DNA from: Pseudomonas sp. H9
GTDB taxonomy: Bacteria > Pseudomonadota > Gammaproteobacteria > Pseudomonadales > Pseudomonadaceae
DNA: 64,000 bases
Reading direction: 5' to 3'
Assembly (NCBI RefSeq): GCF_004353925.1
Contig: NZ_SMOK01000013.1
Coordinates: 1-64,000, forward strand
The position numbers were made by a program, and so were the translations under genes. This document shows, piece by piece, positions 48,209 through 58,327 of the stretch (positions within the stretch are counted from its first letter, which is position 1; every line of letters begins with the position of its first letter). The notes beneath the pieces are model-generated. The model did no database searches. It was given only the letters and a program-made list of their open reading frames with translations, and was not told the origin of the DNA.

Positions 48209-49313
48209 TACGGAAGGTTAACTCATCAATATTCAACCGGGCGTGCTCGGCTTCTTCACGGGCCTTGAGGATGATGCCGTGGTCGGCTGATTTGGCGCAC
48301 ACCGGGTCGGCATTGCTGGCGTCACCGGTGAGCATGAATGCCTGACAGCGACAGCCACCGAAGTCTTTTTCTTTCTCGTCGCACGAGCGGCAGGGCTCGG
48401 GCATCCAGTCATAGCCGCGAAAACGGTTGAAGCCGAACGAGTCGTACCAAATGTGCTGCATGCTGTGTTCGCGCACATTGGGAAACTGCACCGGTAACTG
48501 GCGTGCGCCGTGGCAAGGCAAGGCGGTGCCGTCTGGGGTGACGGTGAGGAACACGCTGCCCCAACCGTTCATGCAGCCCTTGGGGCGTTCTTCGTAATAG
48601 TCCGGAGTGACGAAAATCAGCTTGCAGGGGTTGCCGGCAGCCTTGAGCCGTTCGCGGTACTCGTTGGTGATGCGCTCGGCGCGCTCCAACTGCGCGCGGG
48701 TTGGCAGCAAGCCAACGCGGTTGAGGTGGGCCCAACCGTAGAACTGACAGGTGGCCAACTCTACGAAGTCGGCATCCAGGGCGATGCACAGCTCGATGAT
48801 GCGGTCGATCTTGTCGATGTTGTGCCGGTGTGTGACGAAGTTCAGCACCATTGGGTAACCGTGGGCTTTTACCGCACGGGCCATTTCGAGCTTTTGTGCG
48901 AAGGCTTTTTTCGAGCCCGCCAGCAGGTTGTTGACCTGTTCATCGCTGGCTTGAAAGCTGATCTGGATGTGGTCCAGACCGGCCGCTTTGAACGCGGCAA
49001 TCTTTTCTTCGGTCAGGCCAATCCCGGAGGTGATCAGGTTGGTGTAGTAGCCCAGGCGCCGGCCTTCACCAATCAGCTCGGCGAGGTCCTGGCGCACCAG
49101 CGGCTCACCACCGGAAAAGCCCAATTGCGCCGCACCCATCTCGCGGGCTTCGGCCATGACTTTGAACCACTGCTCGGTGCTTAGCTCCTGGCCTTGGGCG
49201 GCAAAGTCCAGCGGATTGGAGCAGTAGGGGCATTGCAGCGGGCAGCGGTAGGTCAGCTCGGCGAGCAACCACAGCGGCAAGCCGACCTCGGGTTTTGCTG
49301 GTACCTCACTCAA
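48174..49313 (-). CDS. pqqE: PqqA peptide cyclase (radical SAM)
   Basis: PqqE forms the Glu-Tyr carbon-carbon bond in the PqqA peptide, the first step of PQQ synthesis. The radical-SAM motif is [11 protein letters not shown] near the N-terminus, and a C-terminal SPASM domain holds the auxiliary cluster cysteines ([32 protein letters not shown]). A TTG start at 49313 overlaps the pqqD stop by eight bases and gives the usual family N-terminus ([19 protein letters not shown]), 379 residues. The frame stays open upstream but overlaps pqqD. A different start is possible. Confidence 0.95.
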   Translation of the reverse strand: MSEVPAKPEVGLPLWLLAELTYRCPLQCPYCSNPLDFAAQGQELSTEQWFKVMAEAREMGAAQLGFSGGEPLVRQDLAELIGEGRRLGYYTNLITSGIGLTEEKIAAFKAAGLDHIQISFQASDEQVNNLLAGSKKAFAQKLEMARAVKAHGYPMVLNFVTHRHNIDKIDRIIELCIALDADFVELATCQFYGWAHLNRVGLLPTRAQLERAERITNEYRERLKAAGNPCKLIFVTPDYYEERPKGCMNGWGSVFLTVTPDGTALPCHGARQLPVQFPNVREHSMQHIWYDSFGFNRFRGYDWMPEPCRSCDEKEKDFGGCRCQAFMLTGDASNADPVCAKSADHGIILKAREEAEHARLNIDELTFRNERNSRVIARG

Positions 49314-49581
49314 GGACGATCCAGTGTTCGGCACGGGCGACCTCCATGAATTGCTCAATGTCGTCAGCCAGCTCGGCCACACCGGGGAACTGCTTGTCCA
49401 GCTCGGCGATGATTGCCGCGACATCTCGTTGGCCATCGATCAGCCCGCCGATCAGCGCCGCGCTCTCGTTGAGCTTGATCATGCCCTCGGGGTACAGCAG
49501 CGCATGCGCCTTTTGCGCCGGTTCGTACTGAAAGCGATAACCCGGTCGCCATTTCGGGATTTGCGCGCGGTCGAAACTCAT
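49306..49581 (-). CDS. pqqD: PqqA-binding chaperone
   Basis: PqqD binds the PqqA peptide and presents it to PqqE. The 91-residue protein is of usual length and begins [20 protein letters not shown], with the conserved block [20 protein letters not shown] (residues about 29-48). It overlaps pqqC by four bases and pqqE by eight, so the genes are translationally coupled. Confidence 0.95.
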   Translation of the reverse strand: MSFDRAQIPKWRPGYRFQYEPAQKAHALLYPEGMIKLNESAALIGGLIDGQRDVAAIIAELDKQFPGVAELADDIEQFMEVARAEHWIVLE

Positions 49582-50333
49582 AAGGCGATACCTTTGTGCC
49601 AGACCCGTTCGTTGGTGACACTGTGATAGGGCGGACGGTTCAGTTCATAGGCCATGCTCATGGCATCGAGCATGCTCCAGAGAATGTCCAGTTTGAACTG
49701 CAGAATCTCCAGCATGCGTTGCTGGGCCTCTACTGTAGTGTAGTGCTGCAGGGTGATCGCCAGCCCGTGTTCAACATCACGACGCGCCTGGCCCAGGCGC
49801 GTGCGGAAGTACTCGTAGCCCGCCGGGTCGATCCAGGGGTAGTGCTGCGGCCAGCTGTCGAGGCGCGACTGGTGAATCTGCGGGGCGAACAGTTCGGTGA
49901 GCGAACTGCTGGCCGCTTCTTGCCAGCTGGCGCGACGAGCGAAGTTGACGTAGGCATCGACGGCAAAGCGTACGCCGGGTAGTACCAGTTCCTGAGAGCG
50001 CAGTTGCTCAGGGTCAAGACCGACAGCTTGGCCCAGGCGCAGCCATGCTTCGATACCGCCGTCTTCTCCGGGGGCACCATCATGGTCGAGTAGGCGCTGT
50101 ATCCACTCGCGACGCACTTCGCGGTCCGGGCAATTGGCCAGAATCGCAGCATCCTTGAGCGGAATGTTGACCTGATAGTAAAACCGGTTGGCTACCCAGC
50201 CCTGGATCTGCTCGCGGCTGGCGCGGCCTTCATACATCGCCACATGGTAGGGATGATGGATGTGGTAGTAGGCACCCTTGGCGCGCAGGGCCTGTTCGAA
50301 CTCGGTGGGGGACAGTGCTTTGGCGTCGCTCAT
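49578..50333 (-). CDS. pqqC: Pyrroloquinoline-quinone synthase (final oxidase)
   Basis: PqqC performs the last ring closure and eight-electron oxidation to PQQ without a bound cofactor. The 251-residue protein is alpha-helical and of usual length. Family blocks are [20 protein letters not shown] (about residues 18-37), [20 protein letters not shown] and [16 protein letters not shown] near the C-terminus. It lies eight bases downstream of pqqB. Confidence 0.96.
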   Translation of the reverse strand: MSDAKALSPTEFEQALRAKGAYYHIHHPYHVAMYEGRASREQIQGWVANRFYYQVNIPLKDAAILANCPDREVRREWIQRLLDHDGAPGEDGGIEAWLRLGQAVGLDPEQLRSQELVLPGVRFAVDAYVNFARRASWQEAASSSLTELFAPQIHQSRLDSWPQHYPWIDPAGYEYFRTRLGQARRDVEHGLAITLQHYTTVEAQQRMLEILQFKLDILWSMLDAMSMAYELNRPPYHSVTNERVWHKGIAL

Positions 50334-50341
50334 GTCGGCTC

Positions 50342-51253
50342 CTAGAGAGTGATGCTCATGCCGTCGAAAGCCACTTCGACGCCGCGGCGATCCAGCTCAG
50401 CGCGTTCGGCTGAAGCTTCATCGAGGATCGGGTTGGTGTTGTTGATGTGGATAAGTACCTTGCGCTGCGTCGGGAACTGTTCCAGTACTTCCAACATGCC
50501 GCCGGGGCCGCTCTGTGCCAGGTGGCCCATCTCCCGCCCGGTGCGCGTACCTACGCCACGGCGCTGCATTTCATCATCGTCCCAGAGCGTGCCGTCGACC
50601 AGCAGGCAGTCGGCCTCGCTCATCATCTGTAGCAGCTTATCGTCGACCTGGCCCAGGCCTGGGGCATAGAACAGCTTGCCGCCAGTGCGCAGGTCTTCGA
50701 CCATCAGCCCGAGGTTGTCGCCAGGGTGGGGGTCGAAGCGGTGTGGTGAGTAGGGCGGCGCTGCACTGCGCAATGGAAACGGCGTGAATCGCAGATCCGG
50801 GCAGGCCTCGATGACAAAACTGCCGTTCAGCTCAATGCGGTTCCACTCAAAGCCACCGTTCCAGTGGCTGAGCATGGTGAACAGCGGGAAACCGGTACTC
50901 AGGTCTTGATGGACCATGTCGGTACACCAGACTTGGTGTGGGCAGCCTTCACGCAAGCTCAGCAAGCCGGTGGTGTGGTCGATCTGGCTGTCGAGCAGGA
51001 TGATTGCATCGATACCGCTGTCGCGCAGGGCGCGCGCAGGTTGCATGGGGGCGAATGCTTGCAGTTGCGCGCGGATATCGGGCGAGGCATTGCACAGCAC
51101 CCAGTGGACACCGTCGTCGGAGAGGGCAATCGACGACTGGGTACGCGCCGACGCACGCAAGGTGCCGTCACGCAAGCCTTTGCAGTTCACGCAGTTGCAA
51201 TTCCACTGCGGGAATCCGCCACCGGCGGCGGAACCTAGAATCTGGATGTACAT
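50342..51253 (-). CDS. pqqB: PQQ biosynthesis hydroxylase, metallo-beta-lactamase fold
   Basis: PqqB is thought to hydroxylate the tyrosine of the Glu-Tyr intermediate using a metal centre. The 303-residue protein begins [20 protein letters not shown] and has an incomplete metallo-beta-lactamase metal motif ([12 protein letters not shown]), as normal for PqqB. The ATG at 51253 has AGGAG six bases upstream; a GTG two codons earlier is less likely. A hairpin terminator or attenuator separates it from pqqA. Confidence 0.95.
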   Translation of the reverse strand: MYIQILGSAAGGGFPQWNCNCVNCKGLRDGTLRASARTQSSIALSDDGVHWVLCNASPDIRAQLQAFAPMQPARALRDSGIDAIILLDSQIDHTTGLLSLREGCPHQVWCTDMVHQDLSTGFPLFTMLSHWNGGFEWNRIELNGSFVIEACPDLRFTPFPLRSAAPPYSPHRFDPHPGDNLGLMVEDLRTGGKLFYAPGLGQVDDKLLQMMSEADCLLVDGTLWDDDEMQRRGVGTRTGREMGHLAQSGPGGMLEVLEQFPTQRKVLIHINNTNPILDEASAERAELDRRGVEVAFDGMSITL

Positions 51254-51274
51254 GGCCACTCCTGCCGCGTCTTG

Positions 51275-51305
51275 AAATAAAAACGCCCCGGCTGACCGAG
51301 GCGTT
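51275..51305 (-). terminator. Attenuator/terminator between pqqA and pqqB
   Basis: On the minus strand AACGCCTCGG pairs with CCGGGGCGTT (one G-T pair) across a four-base loop and is followed by a T-rich stretch. It lies 15 bases after the pqqA stop. Partial termination here would give more pqqA message than pqqBCDE message, which suits a peptide used as substrate. Confidence 0.8.
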
Positions 51306-51320
51306 GGTACGCAAGCAAAC

Positions 51321-51392
51321 TCAGCGGCTTGCGAAATACATGGTCACTTCAAAACCGATACGCAGGTCAGTGTAAGCAGGTTTGGTCCACAT
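51321..51392 (-). CDS. pqqA: PQQ precursor peptide
   Basis: A 23-residue peptide, [20 protein letters not shown] followed by ASR. It has the conserved Glu-x3-Tyr pair (Glu15, Tyr19) that supplies all atoms of PQQ. AGGAG lies seven bases ahead of the ATG. It is the first gene after the pqqF terminator, so the 140 bases at 51393-51533 hold its promoter. Confidence 0.97.
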   Translation of the reverse strand: MWTKPAYTDLRIGFEVTMYFASR

Positions 51393-51491
51393 GGGATTAC
51401 TCCTTCCGGATAGGTCTGGGGTTGGACAGCTACTTATTTAGTTCACCCTCGATGGGAGGGGTTCCAAAAGCAGAGATTGCGCTATCTTACT

Positions 51492-51535
51492 AAAAAACGA
51501 CGTGCTGAAAGGTTAAATCTACGATAAACGTCGTT
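51492..51535 (-). terminator. Weak terminator after pqqF
   Basis: On the minus strand AACGACG and CGTCGTT, with a 26-base loop, are followed by TTTTTT. The stem starts at the pqqF stop codon. The large loop makes it a weaker terminator than others in the window. Confidence 0.55.
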
Positions 51536-53900
51536 ACATTTTTGACAAGAGTGGCTCGGTTACCCAGCCGCCCGCTTCCGGAGCTGGGCCATTGGCCAGG
51601 CAAAGCCAGCCGTGCCTGGCGTGTAACAGGTTGTCTGCACAGTGCCGTAACTGCTGATTATCTACGGCAAGAATTGCGGCCTTCAGTTCAGTCAGGCGTG
51701 CCTGGCTTCGGCCTGCCAGTTGGGCCTGCCAGGCCCACTCGGCGACATCGGCATTGCTCATGACAGCTTCGTCCATCTGCTCGGCGAGGGCCTGACGGGC
51801 CTCGGTGTCACACTTCAGGATAGACGGCAGTGGTGCTAAAAAATCATAGAGGTGGCCGAGGATTTGTTCATGGCTGGTCTGTGGTGACTGTACGCCGAAC
51901 AGCAATCCTCCACAGCCCTGTAGCTGACGGAAGGCGCTGAACACGGCGTAGCCCAGCTGCAGCTCAACCCGCAGACGCTGGTAGCACGGCCCTTGAATAT
52001 GCTGCGCCAATACGCGGGCGCAGGCTTCGTCAGCGGCAGCGACCGGGCAGAACAGAAGCAGTGCCTGCTCACTGGCCCGGGGCAGCGGCATTTGCCACCG
52101 ACGAACTGCGTTCAGCGCCAGAGGCTGATGCTTGCCTGGGGCCCCCGGAACCTGTTGTAGCGCACCATTGAGCGCGTGCTGCAAACGCACGTCGAAGCCG
52201 CTCGCCATCGCTTGCCATTGTGCCTGTGCCCACAATGCCTGCAGATCGCTCTGATCCAGTGGGCCGACGACTGAGTTGGCTGCTTGGCGGCTGAAAAGCT
52301 GTTCAGGCAGTAGTCGCAGCAAGGCTCTGATCGGCATGTTCTCGGGTTCATCCGAGGGCACCGTGGCCCAGTCGGATGCGCTTGGGTGTTGCAGTGTGTA
52401 CAGGGCGTGTTGGGTTATCGCGACCACGCGGTCGGGTATACCGGCGCAGCGCAATTGCCAGGCATCGCCGCTGGTATCGAATTGCAAGCTGGCACCAGCT
52501 TTCAGCGCACGCTGTTTTAGCGGTTGCAGCGCGCGATCAAGGACCGGCCAGAGCCGATCCCGTGTAGCTGCTGTGAGTTGCCAGCGCAGGTAAACGACAC
52601 CATGTTGGCGCTCGGGGGGTAACAGCGGGCTAAAGGTCAGGCCGGCCGGAGCCTGGATGGCACTGTTGTTGGAGAAAACTACGTCGAGCAGCGGCTCCGG
52701 GGCAGGCAGATGCCAAGGTTCAGTGCTCGATGCTGGGGTGTCTTTAAGCAACTCCTTGAGCAGGCTGTCGAGCGCCCGCCGGGCTTGCGCGTCCATCGGC
52801 GTAAACGGCCGGGCGGCACTGTCACGGCATGCCAGTTCCAAGGCGCTGGCGGTCTGCGCACGGCACTGTTGCAGGCGCGCATATTCCTCATACAGCGGGC
52901 TACGGTCGGTACTGTGGAAAAACTTCAGCCAGTCTTGCAGCAGCGCTTGTGCAGAGGCGGCCGCATCGGTATCAGTGAGTTTCAGGCGGGTATGCAGCAG
53001 CGCCTGACCGGCGAAGCTGTACAAAGGCGTGCTCTCGATTGACTGCGCCACGCGCCGTTGTCGCAGCGCCGCCAGCAATCCGCCTGGCCGCGCATCGGTC
53101 AGCCAGGTCGTGAGGAAGTCGATAGCCTGCTCCAGGCCTGGCGGTTGTTGCTCGATGGCGTGCAGCAGGTTCAGCTGTTGGCCGTTCAGGTGCGCAGTGA
53201 GTATGGCGTCGGTCAGTGTTTCCGGGGGCTGCCGTTTGACCGGCTTGCCCCTCGCGAGGCTGCTTGCAGCGCTGTGCGCCAGCGCTTGAAGTTGCTCAAA
53301 ACTCTGCGGGCCGCATAGGCTCAAGACCATTTGTCCCGTCTGGTAATACCGTTGGTGATAACCCTGCAAGGCGGCCTGAAACGCTGGGCTATGCACCGGC
53401 AGGCTGTAGCGATTGCCTGCCTGAAAACCGCGCAGGGGATGCCACCGGGAAACCCCTTGTAGCAAGGCGAATTGGGCCTGGGCCTGTGGATTGCGTGACC
53501 AGGCGATGAATTCGGCATGGATCACCTCGCGCTCGCGCAGTTGCTGCTGATGATCGAAAACGGGTTCGGCGAGCATGTTGCACAAGCGCTCAAGGCCACC
53601 GGCAAATGCCGCCTGCGGGACTTCAAAGAAGTAGTCGGTGGTGCGCTCCCGAGTGCTGGCATTGACCTGGCCACCATGGCGTTGCACATAGCGCATCAGG
53701 CCTTCGTCGACGGGGAAGCGTTGGGTACCGAGAAACAGCAGGTGTTCAAGAAAGTGTGCGAGCCCGCCATACGCATTCGGGGCGTCATGACTACCGGCCA
53801 GCACCCGCACTGCGGCAGCGCAGCGCTTTAACTGCGGGGCGTGCCGCAAGGTGACCTGCAGGCCGTTATCGAGGGTGAGGTGTTGCACAGTGCTGGGCAT
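51534..53900 (-). CDS. pqqF: PqqF, M16-family zinc peptidase
   Basis: A 788-residue insulinase-type protease, thought to cut the cross-linked PqqA peptide free. The inverted zinc motif is HFLEHLLFLG (H-x2-E-H, about residues 48-57), with the third ligand Glu about 75 residues later in REREVIHAEF. The C-terminal half is the usual inactive M16 repeat. It is the first gene in the order pqqF-A-B-C-D-E. A start ATG at 53900 gives the family N-terminus MPSTVQHLTLDNGLQVTLRH. Confidence 0.94.
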   Translation of the reverse strand: MPSTVQHLTLDNGLQVTLRHAPQLKRCAAAVRVLAGSHDAPNAYGGLAHFLEHLLFLGTQRFPVDEGLMRYVQRHGGQVNASTRERTTDYFFEVPQAAFAGGLERLCNMLAEPVFDHQQQLREREVIHAEFIAWSRNPQAQAQFALLQGVSRWHPLRGFQAGNRYSLPVHSPAFQAALQGYHQRYYQTGQMVLSLCGPQSFEQLQALAHSAASSLARGKPVKRQPPETLTDAILTAHLNGQQLNLLHAIEQQPPGLEQAIDFLTTWLTDARPGGLLAALRQRRVAQSIESTPLYSFAGQALLHTRLKLTDTDAAASAQALLQDWLKFFHSTDRSPLYEEYARLQQCRAQTASALELACRDSAARPFTPMDAQARRALDSLLKELLKDTPASSTEPWHLPAPEPLLDVVFSNNSAIQAPAGLTFSPLLPPERQHGVVYLRWQLTAATRDRLWPVLDRALQPLKQRALKAGASLQFDTSGDAWQLRCAGIPDRVVAITQHALYTLQHPSASDWATVPSDEPENMPIRALLRLLPEQLFSRQAANSVVGPLDQSDLQALWAQAQWQAMASGFDVRLQHALNGALQQVPGAPGKHQPLALNAVRRWQMPLPRASEQALLLFCPVAAADEACARVLAQHIQGPCYQRLRVELQLGYAVFSAFRQLQGCGGLLFGVQSPQTSHEQILGHLYDFLAPLPSILKCDTEARQALAEQMDEAVMSNADVAEWAWQAQLAGRSQARLTELKAAILAVDNQQLRHCADNLLHARHGWLCLANGPAPEAGGWVTEPLLSKM

Positions 53901-53938
53901 GACGGTTCCGTTGCAGCGCGAACCGTCATGCTAGCGGA

Positions 53939-54742
53939 TTATCCGCGATCGCGCGGATCGCCATAGAGCTCAGGGCGCAGGTCGTGCAGGTAAGGCGTGC
54001 TGGCGCGGCCTTCGTGAACCCGTTGCAATTCCAGATCTGCTTGCAGCAAGGCGCTGTCGCGGCCCGCCATGGCCAAGATGCTGCCGTCTGGCCCGACAAC
54101 ACTGCTTTGCCCGCAGTAGTGAATCTCGTCCTCGCTGCCGCAGTAGTTGGCGTACACCAGGTAGCACTGGTTTTCGTAGGCGCGGGCACGCACGGTCACC
54201 TGCGCGACGAAGTCGTAGGGCACCATGTTGGCGGTTGGCACCAGAATCAGCTCGGCACCGGCCAGGGCCAGGCGTCGGGCATTTTCCGGGAACTCGATGT
54301 CGTAGCAGATCAACAATCCCAGACGCCAGCCATTGAGCTCCACCACCGGAAAGTGGTCAGGACCGGGGCTGAACATCGCCCGGTCGAGGCCGCCGAACAA
54401 GTGGGTCTTGCGGTAGTTGCACAGACTGCTGCCGTGGGCGTCGATCAACTGCACGGCGTTGTAAATCCGGCCGTCGTCGGACAGTTCGGGGTAGCCGTAG
54501 GCGATGGCGATACGGTGACTCTGGGCAATCTCCACAACAGCCATGGCCGAAGGCCCGTCTTCGGCTTCGGCCAGGCGAGCCACTGCTTCGCTGCCGATGT
54601 TGTAGCCGGTCAGGAACATCTCCGGGCACACCAGCAACTCAGCGCCACGCGCTGCGGCCAACTGCGCCTGCTGATGCAAGCGCTCAAGGTTGCCGGGTAC
54701 ATCCAAAGGCTGCGGTGCACCTTGATACAGCGCGATGCGCAT
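53939..54742 (-). CDS. davA: 5-aminopentanamidase (delta-aminovaleramidase)
   Basis: This nitrilase-superfamily amidase hydrolyses 5-aminopentanamide to 5-aminovalerate, step two of lysine degradation in P. putida. The 267-residue protein has the Glu-Lys-Cys triad in LLVCPEMFLTGYN (Glu near 42), NYRKTHLFG (Lys near 111) and GLLICYDIEFPENAR (Cys near 144). The start MRIALYQGAPQPLDVPGNLE is preceded by GGAG; an upstream open stretch overlaps davB and is not coding. It lies 13 bases after davB. Confidence 0.93.
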   Translation of the reverse strand: MRIALYQGAPQPLDVPGNLERLHQQAQLAAARGAELLVCPEMFLTGYNIGSEAVARLAEAEDGPSAMAVVEIAQSHRIAIAYGYPELSDDGRIYNAVQLIDAHGSSLCNYRKTHLFGGLDRAMFSPGPDHFPVVELNGWRLGLLICYDIEFPENARRLALAGAELILVPTANMVPYDFVAQVTVRARAYENQCYLVYANYCGSEDEIHYCGQSSVVGPDGSILAMAGRDSALLQADLELQRVHEGRASTPYLHDLRPELYGDPRDRG

Positions 54743-54755
54743 GGCGTTTCTCCCG

Positions 54756-56438
54756 TCAGTCGGCCAGGGCGATCGGTCCGATTTCGTTGAACACATCGCC
54801 TGGGCCTGGGTTGTCCGGATGGGTATGCCCACCGAAGTGAGTCATGATACCCCACACCGCATTGAGCGAGGTCTGTACCGCGCCTTCGACCCAGGCCGGT
54901 GTCCACGACACGTCGTCGCCGGCGATGAAAATCCCGCGTTGCTCGGCAGGCATGTCCTGCTGCATGAAGTGCGCATACATGCGCTGGTTGTAGCGGTAGT
55001 GGCCGGGCAGGGCACCTTTGAAGGCGCCGAGGAAGTGCGGGTCGGCTTCCCAGGACACCGTGATCGGATCGCCGATGATGTGACCCGCGATGTCCACTTT
55101 CGGGTAGATCTTCTTCAAGGCGTCGAGCGCCAGCTTCACGCGCTTTTCCACCGGGTGCGGCAGCATCTTCAGGGCATCGCTCATCCACGAGTACGACAGG
55201 CAGATAACCCCTGGTTTGTCGTCACCGTTGTCGAACAGGTAGGTGCCGCGGGTCAGGCGGTCGGTCAGGGTCATGCTCATCAGGTCGCGGCCGGTTTCCG
55301 GGTCTTTGTCTTTCCAGAACGGGCGATCAACCATCACGAAGGTTTTGGAGGACTGCATGTAGCGGGTGCGGTCCAGGGCCATCCACATCTTTTGCGAGAA
55401 CAGCGATTCTTCGCATTCGATCTGGGTGGTCAGCAGCCAGCTTTGACAGGTGGTGAGCACGGCGGCGTAGTGGCGCGTGTCACCCCAGTTGTCGGTGACT
55501 GCCAGGCGTCCATCGGCGTTGCGGGCAATGCTCTTCACACCTGGCCGCGGTGCACCACGGTGCAGGGAGCTGAGGCTGGTACCGGCTGGCCAGTGCGCAC
55601 AACGCTCGGGGACATGGCGCCAGATGCCCAGAGGCACCTGCTCGACACCGCCCACCACCAGATGCTGGTGATCGTCGCAGTTGGTCATGACCACGCGGAA
55701 GATTTCCAGCATCGAATTGGGGAAGTCCGAATCCCAGCCCCCGGTGCCGAAGCCGACCTGGCCGAAGACTTCCCGATGCAGGAAGCTGAGTTTGGCAAAC
55801 GCCTTGGAGGTGGCGACAAAATCGTAGAAAGTGCGGTCATCCCAGAGTGGAACCAAGGTGTTCCATAGCTCTTTGAGGCGTGGTACATCGCGATCACGGA
55901 TTGCCTGCTGGATATCCCCGAAGCGGGCACCGTCTTCCAGGGCGTCGGCCCAGGCATCGGCAACTTCCTGGAACAGCTTGGGCAGGTCGGAGAGCTTTTC
56001 GGCGTAATGCGTCTGGCCTTCCAGATCAACCACCGTACTGCCCGATGCGGGGGTCAGCGGGTTGGGGAAAGGCTTGGTCTGCAGGCCCAGTTTATCGACG
56101 TAGTGGTAGAACGCTGTGGACGATACCGGAAAGCGCATGCCGCCCAGCTCGGCGATGATGCCGTCGGTGCCCTCGAAGGCTTGCGAGCGCAGCCGGCCGC
56201 CCATTTTCGATGCTTCGTAGACCACCGGCTTTAGCCCCAGCTTCATCAGCTCGTAGGCCGCCACCAGCCCCGCGATACCGGCACCGACAATCGCGACCTC
56301 TTCGCCGTGGCGTTCAGCCGGAATACTGCCCAGGCCTGCGGGATGCTCGATCCAGTCGTCAAAGGCGAAGGGAAAATCCGGGCCAAAGATGGTGACAGGT
56401 TTCTTGCCGTCGGCGGGGTGGCGATTGTTCTTGTTCAT
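54756..56438 (-). CDS. davB: L-lysine 2-monooxygenase
   Basis: This flavin amine oxidase converts L-lysine, with O2, to 5-aminopentanamide, CO2 and water, starting the aminovalerate pathway. The 560-residue protein has the FAD motif VAIVGAGIAGLVAAYELMKL (residues about 49-68) and GGRLRSQ, and a C-terminal flavin segment GIFIAGDDVSWTPAWVEGAV. It is related to tryptophan 2-monooxygenase, and synteny with P. putida davBA settles the choice. It is followed by davA and preceded by an Lrp-type regulator on the same strand. Confidence 0.94.
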   Translation of the reverse strand: MNKNNRHPADGKKPVTIFGPDFPFAFDDWIEHPAGLGSIPAERHGEEVAIVGAGIAGLVAAYELMKLGLKPVVYEASKMGGRLRSQAFEGTDGIIAELGGMRFPVSSTAFYHYVDKLGLQTKPFPNPLTPASGSTVVDLEGQTHYAEKLSDLPKLFQEVADAWADALEDGARFGDIQQAIRDRDVPRLKELWNTLVPLWDDRTFYDFVATSKAFAKLSFLHREVFGQVGFGTGGWDSDFPNSMLEIFRVVMTNCDDHQHLVVGGVEQVPLGIWRHVPERCAHWPAGTSLSSLHRGAPRPGVKSIARNADGRLAVTDNWGDTRHYAAVLTTCQSWLLTTQIECEESLFSQKMWMALDRTRYMQSSKTFVMVDRPFWKDKDPETGRDLMSMTLTDRLTRGTYLFDNGDDKPGVICLSYSWMSDALKMLPHPVEKRVKLALDALKKIYPKVDIAGHIIGDPITVSWEADPHFLGAFKGALPGHYRYNQRMYAHFMQQDMPAEQRGIFIAGDDVSWTPAWVEGAVQTSLNAVWGIMTHFGGHTHPDNPGPGDVFNEIGPIALAD

Positions 56439-56600
56439 AGATGACCTTGCCAGTGCTGCGCAGGATGCGGAGCTTGAATGTAGGAGAGTGCTGGAGGTCA
56501 GTTTAGTGGGTGGTGATTACGTAATTAAGATGAATTGTGTCGTCGATATGCGGTGTTTTAAGTCGTTATGACTTACTGATAGAGCATATCGACAGCATCG

Positions 56601-56671
56601 GTGGGAGCGGGCTTGCCCCGCGATTGCGTTTTATCAACCACGCCGCAATCGCGGGGCAAGCCCGCTCCCAC
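56601..56671. repeat. REP-type inverted repeat pair, copy 9, with an adjacent fragment
   Basis: Head-to-head REP units between davB and the Lrp-type gene. A further short piece, CCGCTCCCACC, follows at about 56679-56689, as if part of another REP unit had been lost. Confidence 0.9.
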
Positions 56672-56690
56672 AGAAAATCCGCTCCCACCG

Positions 56691-57143
56691 TTAGCCCCGA
56701 TCTACCTTGCTGCTGAGGATGATTGAGGTGGTGGTTTTTTCCACTCCATCGACACTGCCGATCTGGTCGAGCAACTGATCCAGTTGTTCGGGCGAATCAC
56801 TGCGCAACCACGCCACATAGTCGAACTCACCACTGACCGCGCAGAGTTGTTGAACCTGCCCCATCGCGCTTAGTCGACGCACTACTTCCTTGCCTGAACG
56901 GGGTTGTACCTTGATCCCGACATAGGCTTGCAAACCGCCATCGATCAGGCGCTGCCCCAGGCGCACGCCGTAGCCACTGATGACCTTGGTTTTTTCCAGG
57001 CGGGCCAGGCGTGAAGTCACGGTGGTGCGGGCAATGCCCAGTTGCCGGGCGAGGGTGGCGACGCTTTCACGGGCATTGATTTGCAGCAGTGAAATCAGTT
57101 GGCGGTCGATATCGTCGAGGGCGACGGGGCGGCTGTCGGACAT
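56691..57143 (-). CDS. Lrp/AsnC-family regulator, probable regulator of davBA
   Basis: A 150-residue regulator with an N-terminal winged helix-turn-helix (DRQLISLLQINARESVATLA then RQLGIARTTVTSRLARLEK) and a C-terminal RAM/AsnC ligand domain. It lies upstream of davBA on the same strand, separated by 252 bases that include a REP pair. Control of lysine breakdown by lysine or a product is plausible by position but not shown. Confidence 0.88.
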   Translation of the reverse strand: MSDSRPVALDDIDRQLISLLQINARESVATLARQLGIARTTVTSRLARLEKTKVISGYGVRLGQRLIDGGLQAYVGIKVQPRSGKEVVRRLSAMGQVQQLCAVSGEFDYVAWLRSDSPEQLDQLLDQIGSVDGVEKTTTSIILSSKVDRG

Positions 57144-57238
57144 GAGAGCTCTCTGGCGGGCGCCGCTCGGTGTGGCGCAGAAAATGTCGCGCTAGCCTAT
57201 CGACTCCCCTTGCCGGGCAGCAAGGGGCTATCAACCAA

Positions 57239-58033
57239 TCAACCGGCGCGGAGCATGGCCTGGACTTGCTCCAGCGATTTGTAGGGGGCGACCGAGCGTG
57301 GCAACCGTGACGTTGGTGACAGGTTGTAGACGGCGAATTCGTCCCCTACCACCGAATCGGCCACAAGCTGGAAAGACGGCAGGATCCTTGATTCGAAGTG
57401 CTGATCCAGCCCACAGGGCGACAGCTTCGAGTGGTGGTTTTCATAGAACCTGCCGGCATTCTGGTTCAGGTCTACGCCAACCAGAAACACCTGGTTGAAG
57501 CCTGCATGATAGGCAATCTGCAGGGCTACATAGGCGACTGTGCGCGCATCGAAAAAGCCCCGCTGCAGGTTCTTGCTGAACCCCAGAGGCTTTCTGCCGC
57601 TCCCAGGAAAGGGGTGGTTGCGCACCAGTTCATGGTCTTTGCGCAACCTTTCCAGGAAGCGTGCCTTGGGAGGCTTGCGCAGAAAGTACAACTCACCCTT
57701 GGCCTCAACTTGTGCAGACGCGTAGTGATCCTCCCACAGCGCCACTCGCTCACTTCGACGCAGGGCTTCAGCGAACAATTCGGGTTGCTGATTGGAGAAG
57801 TCGCGGTCTGTGCAGACGTAAAAGAATGGCTTGATAGGCGTGTCGATGAACATCGATATCGCACCGTTCATCGTGATCATGGGAATGTCGGCAAAAGACT
57901 CAAAAGGAAAGCCTTTGGCTGAGCTTCCTGAGGCAATCACAAAAACGGCACCTGATCCTGCATTGCGGCAATCATCAAAATGGCCGGCTCTGATGGGCAC
58001 GTTGGACATCAATCGTGCTGAGGAAGCGTCCAT
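57239..58033 (-). CDS. Sialyltransferase/DUF115-like protein of surface glycan metabolism
   Basis: A 264-residue protein with a Rossmann-like opening AVFVIASGSSAKGFPFESFA (about residues 29-48) and a second fold motif FNQVFLVGVDLNQNAGRFY (about 180-198). These resemble the nucleotide-sugar binding parts of GT42/DUF115 proteins that add or handle sialic-acid-like sugars. No signal peptide is seen. AAGGA precedes the ATG. It diverges from a family 25 glycosyltransferase, and the two may modify lipopolysaccharide. The exact activity is not known. Confidence 0.65.
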   Translation of the reverse strand: MDASSARLMSNVPIRAGHFDDCRNAGSGAVFVIASGSSAKGFPFESFADIPMITMNGAISMFIDTPIKPFFYVCTDRDFSNQQPELFAEALRRSERVALWEDHYASAQVEAKGELYFLRKPPKARFLERLRKDHELVRNHPFPGSGRKPLGFSKNLQRGFFDARTVAYVALQIAYHAGFNQVFLVGVDLNQNAGRFYENHHSKLSPCGLDQHFESRILPSFQLVADSVVGDEFAVYNLSPTSRLPRSVAPYKSLEQVQAMLRAG

Positions 58034-58327
58034 CTTACAAATCCTTAAACCTGTATCAGCGATGAAAAGCGATATGCGCGAATGGATAAATATCCGCGAT
58101 GTCTACACGCAAAACGTCACAAAGTATTAGCAATTGTAAGTGTTTGTAATCAAATGCGTCCAGCTTGGGTTGTTATTTCTGCATGACCTGCATCTCGCGT
58201 AGCAAGCTCAAGCGGTGTGTAACATCTTGAGAAAAAGTTGACCGGGCAGCACCGCCCTCCCTCGTTAAAATCGCGCGCTTCCACGGTGGTGCGCTTAAGG
58301 AGAGGTTGGTGTTGCAAGGAATGGGCA

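Noticed and set aside
20..56671. Repeated palindromes as a CRISPR array
   Set aside because: The nine copies are dispersed single inverted pairs with no regular spacers; they are REP elements.
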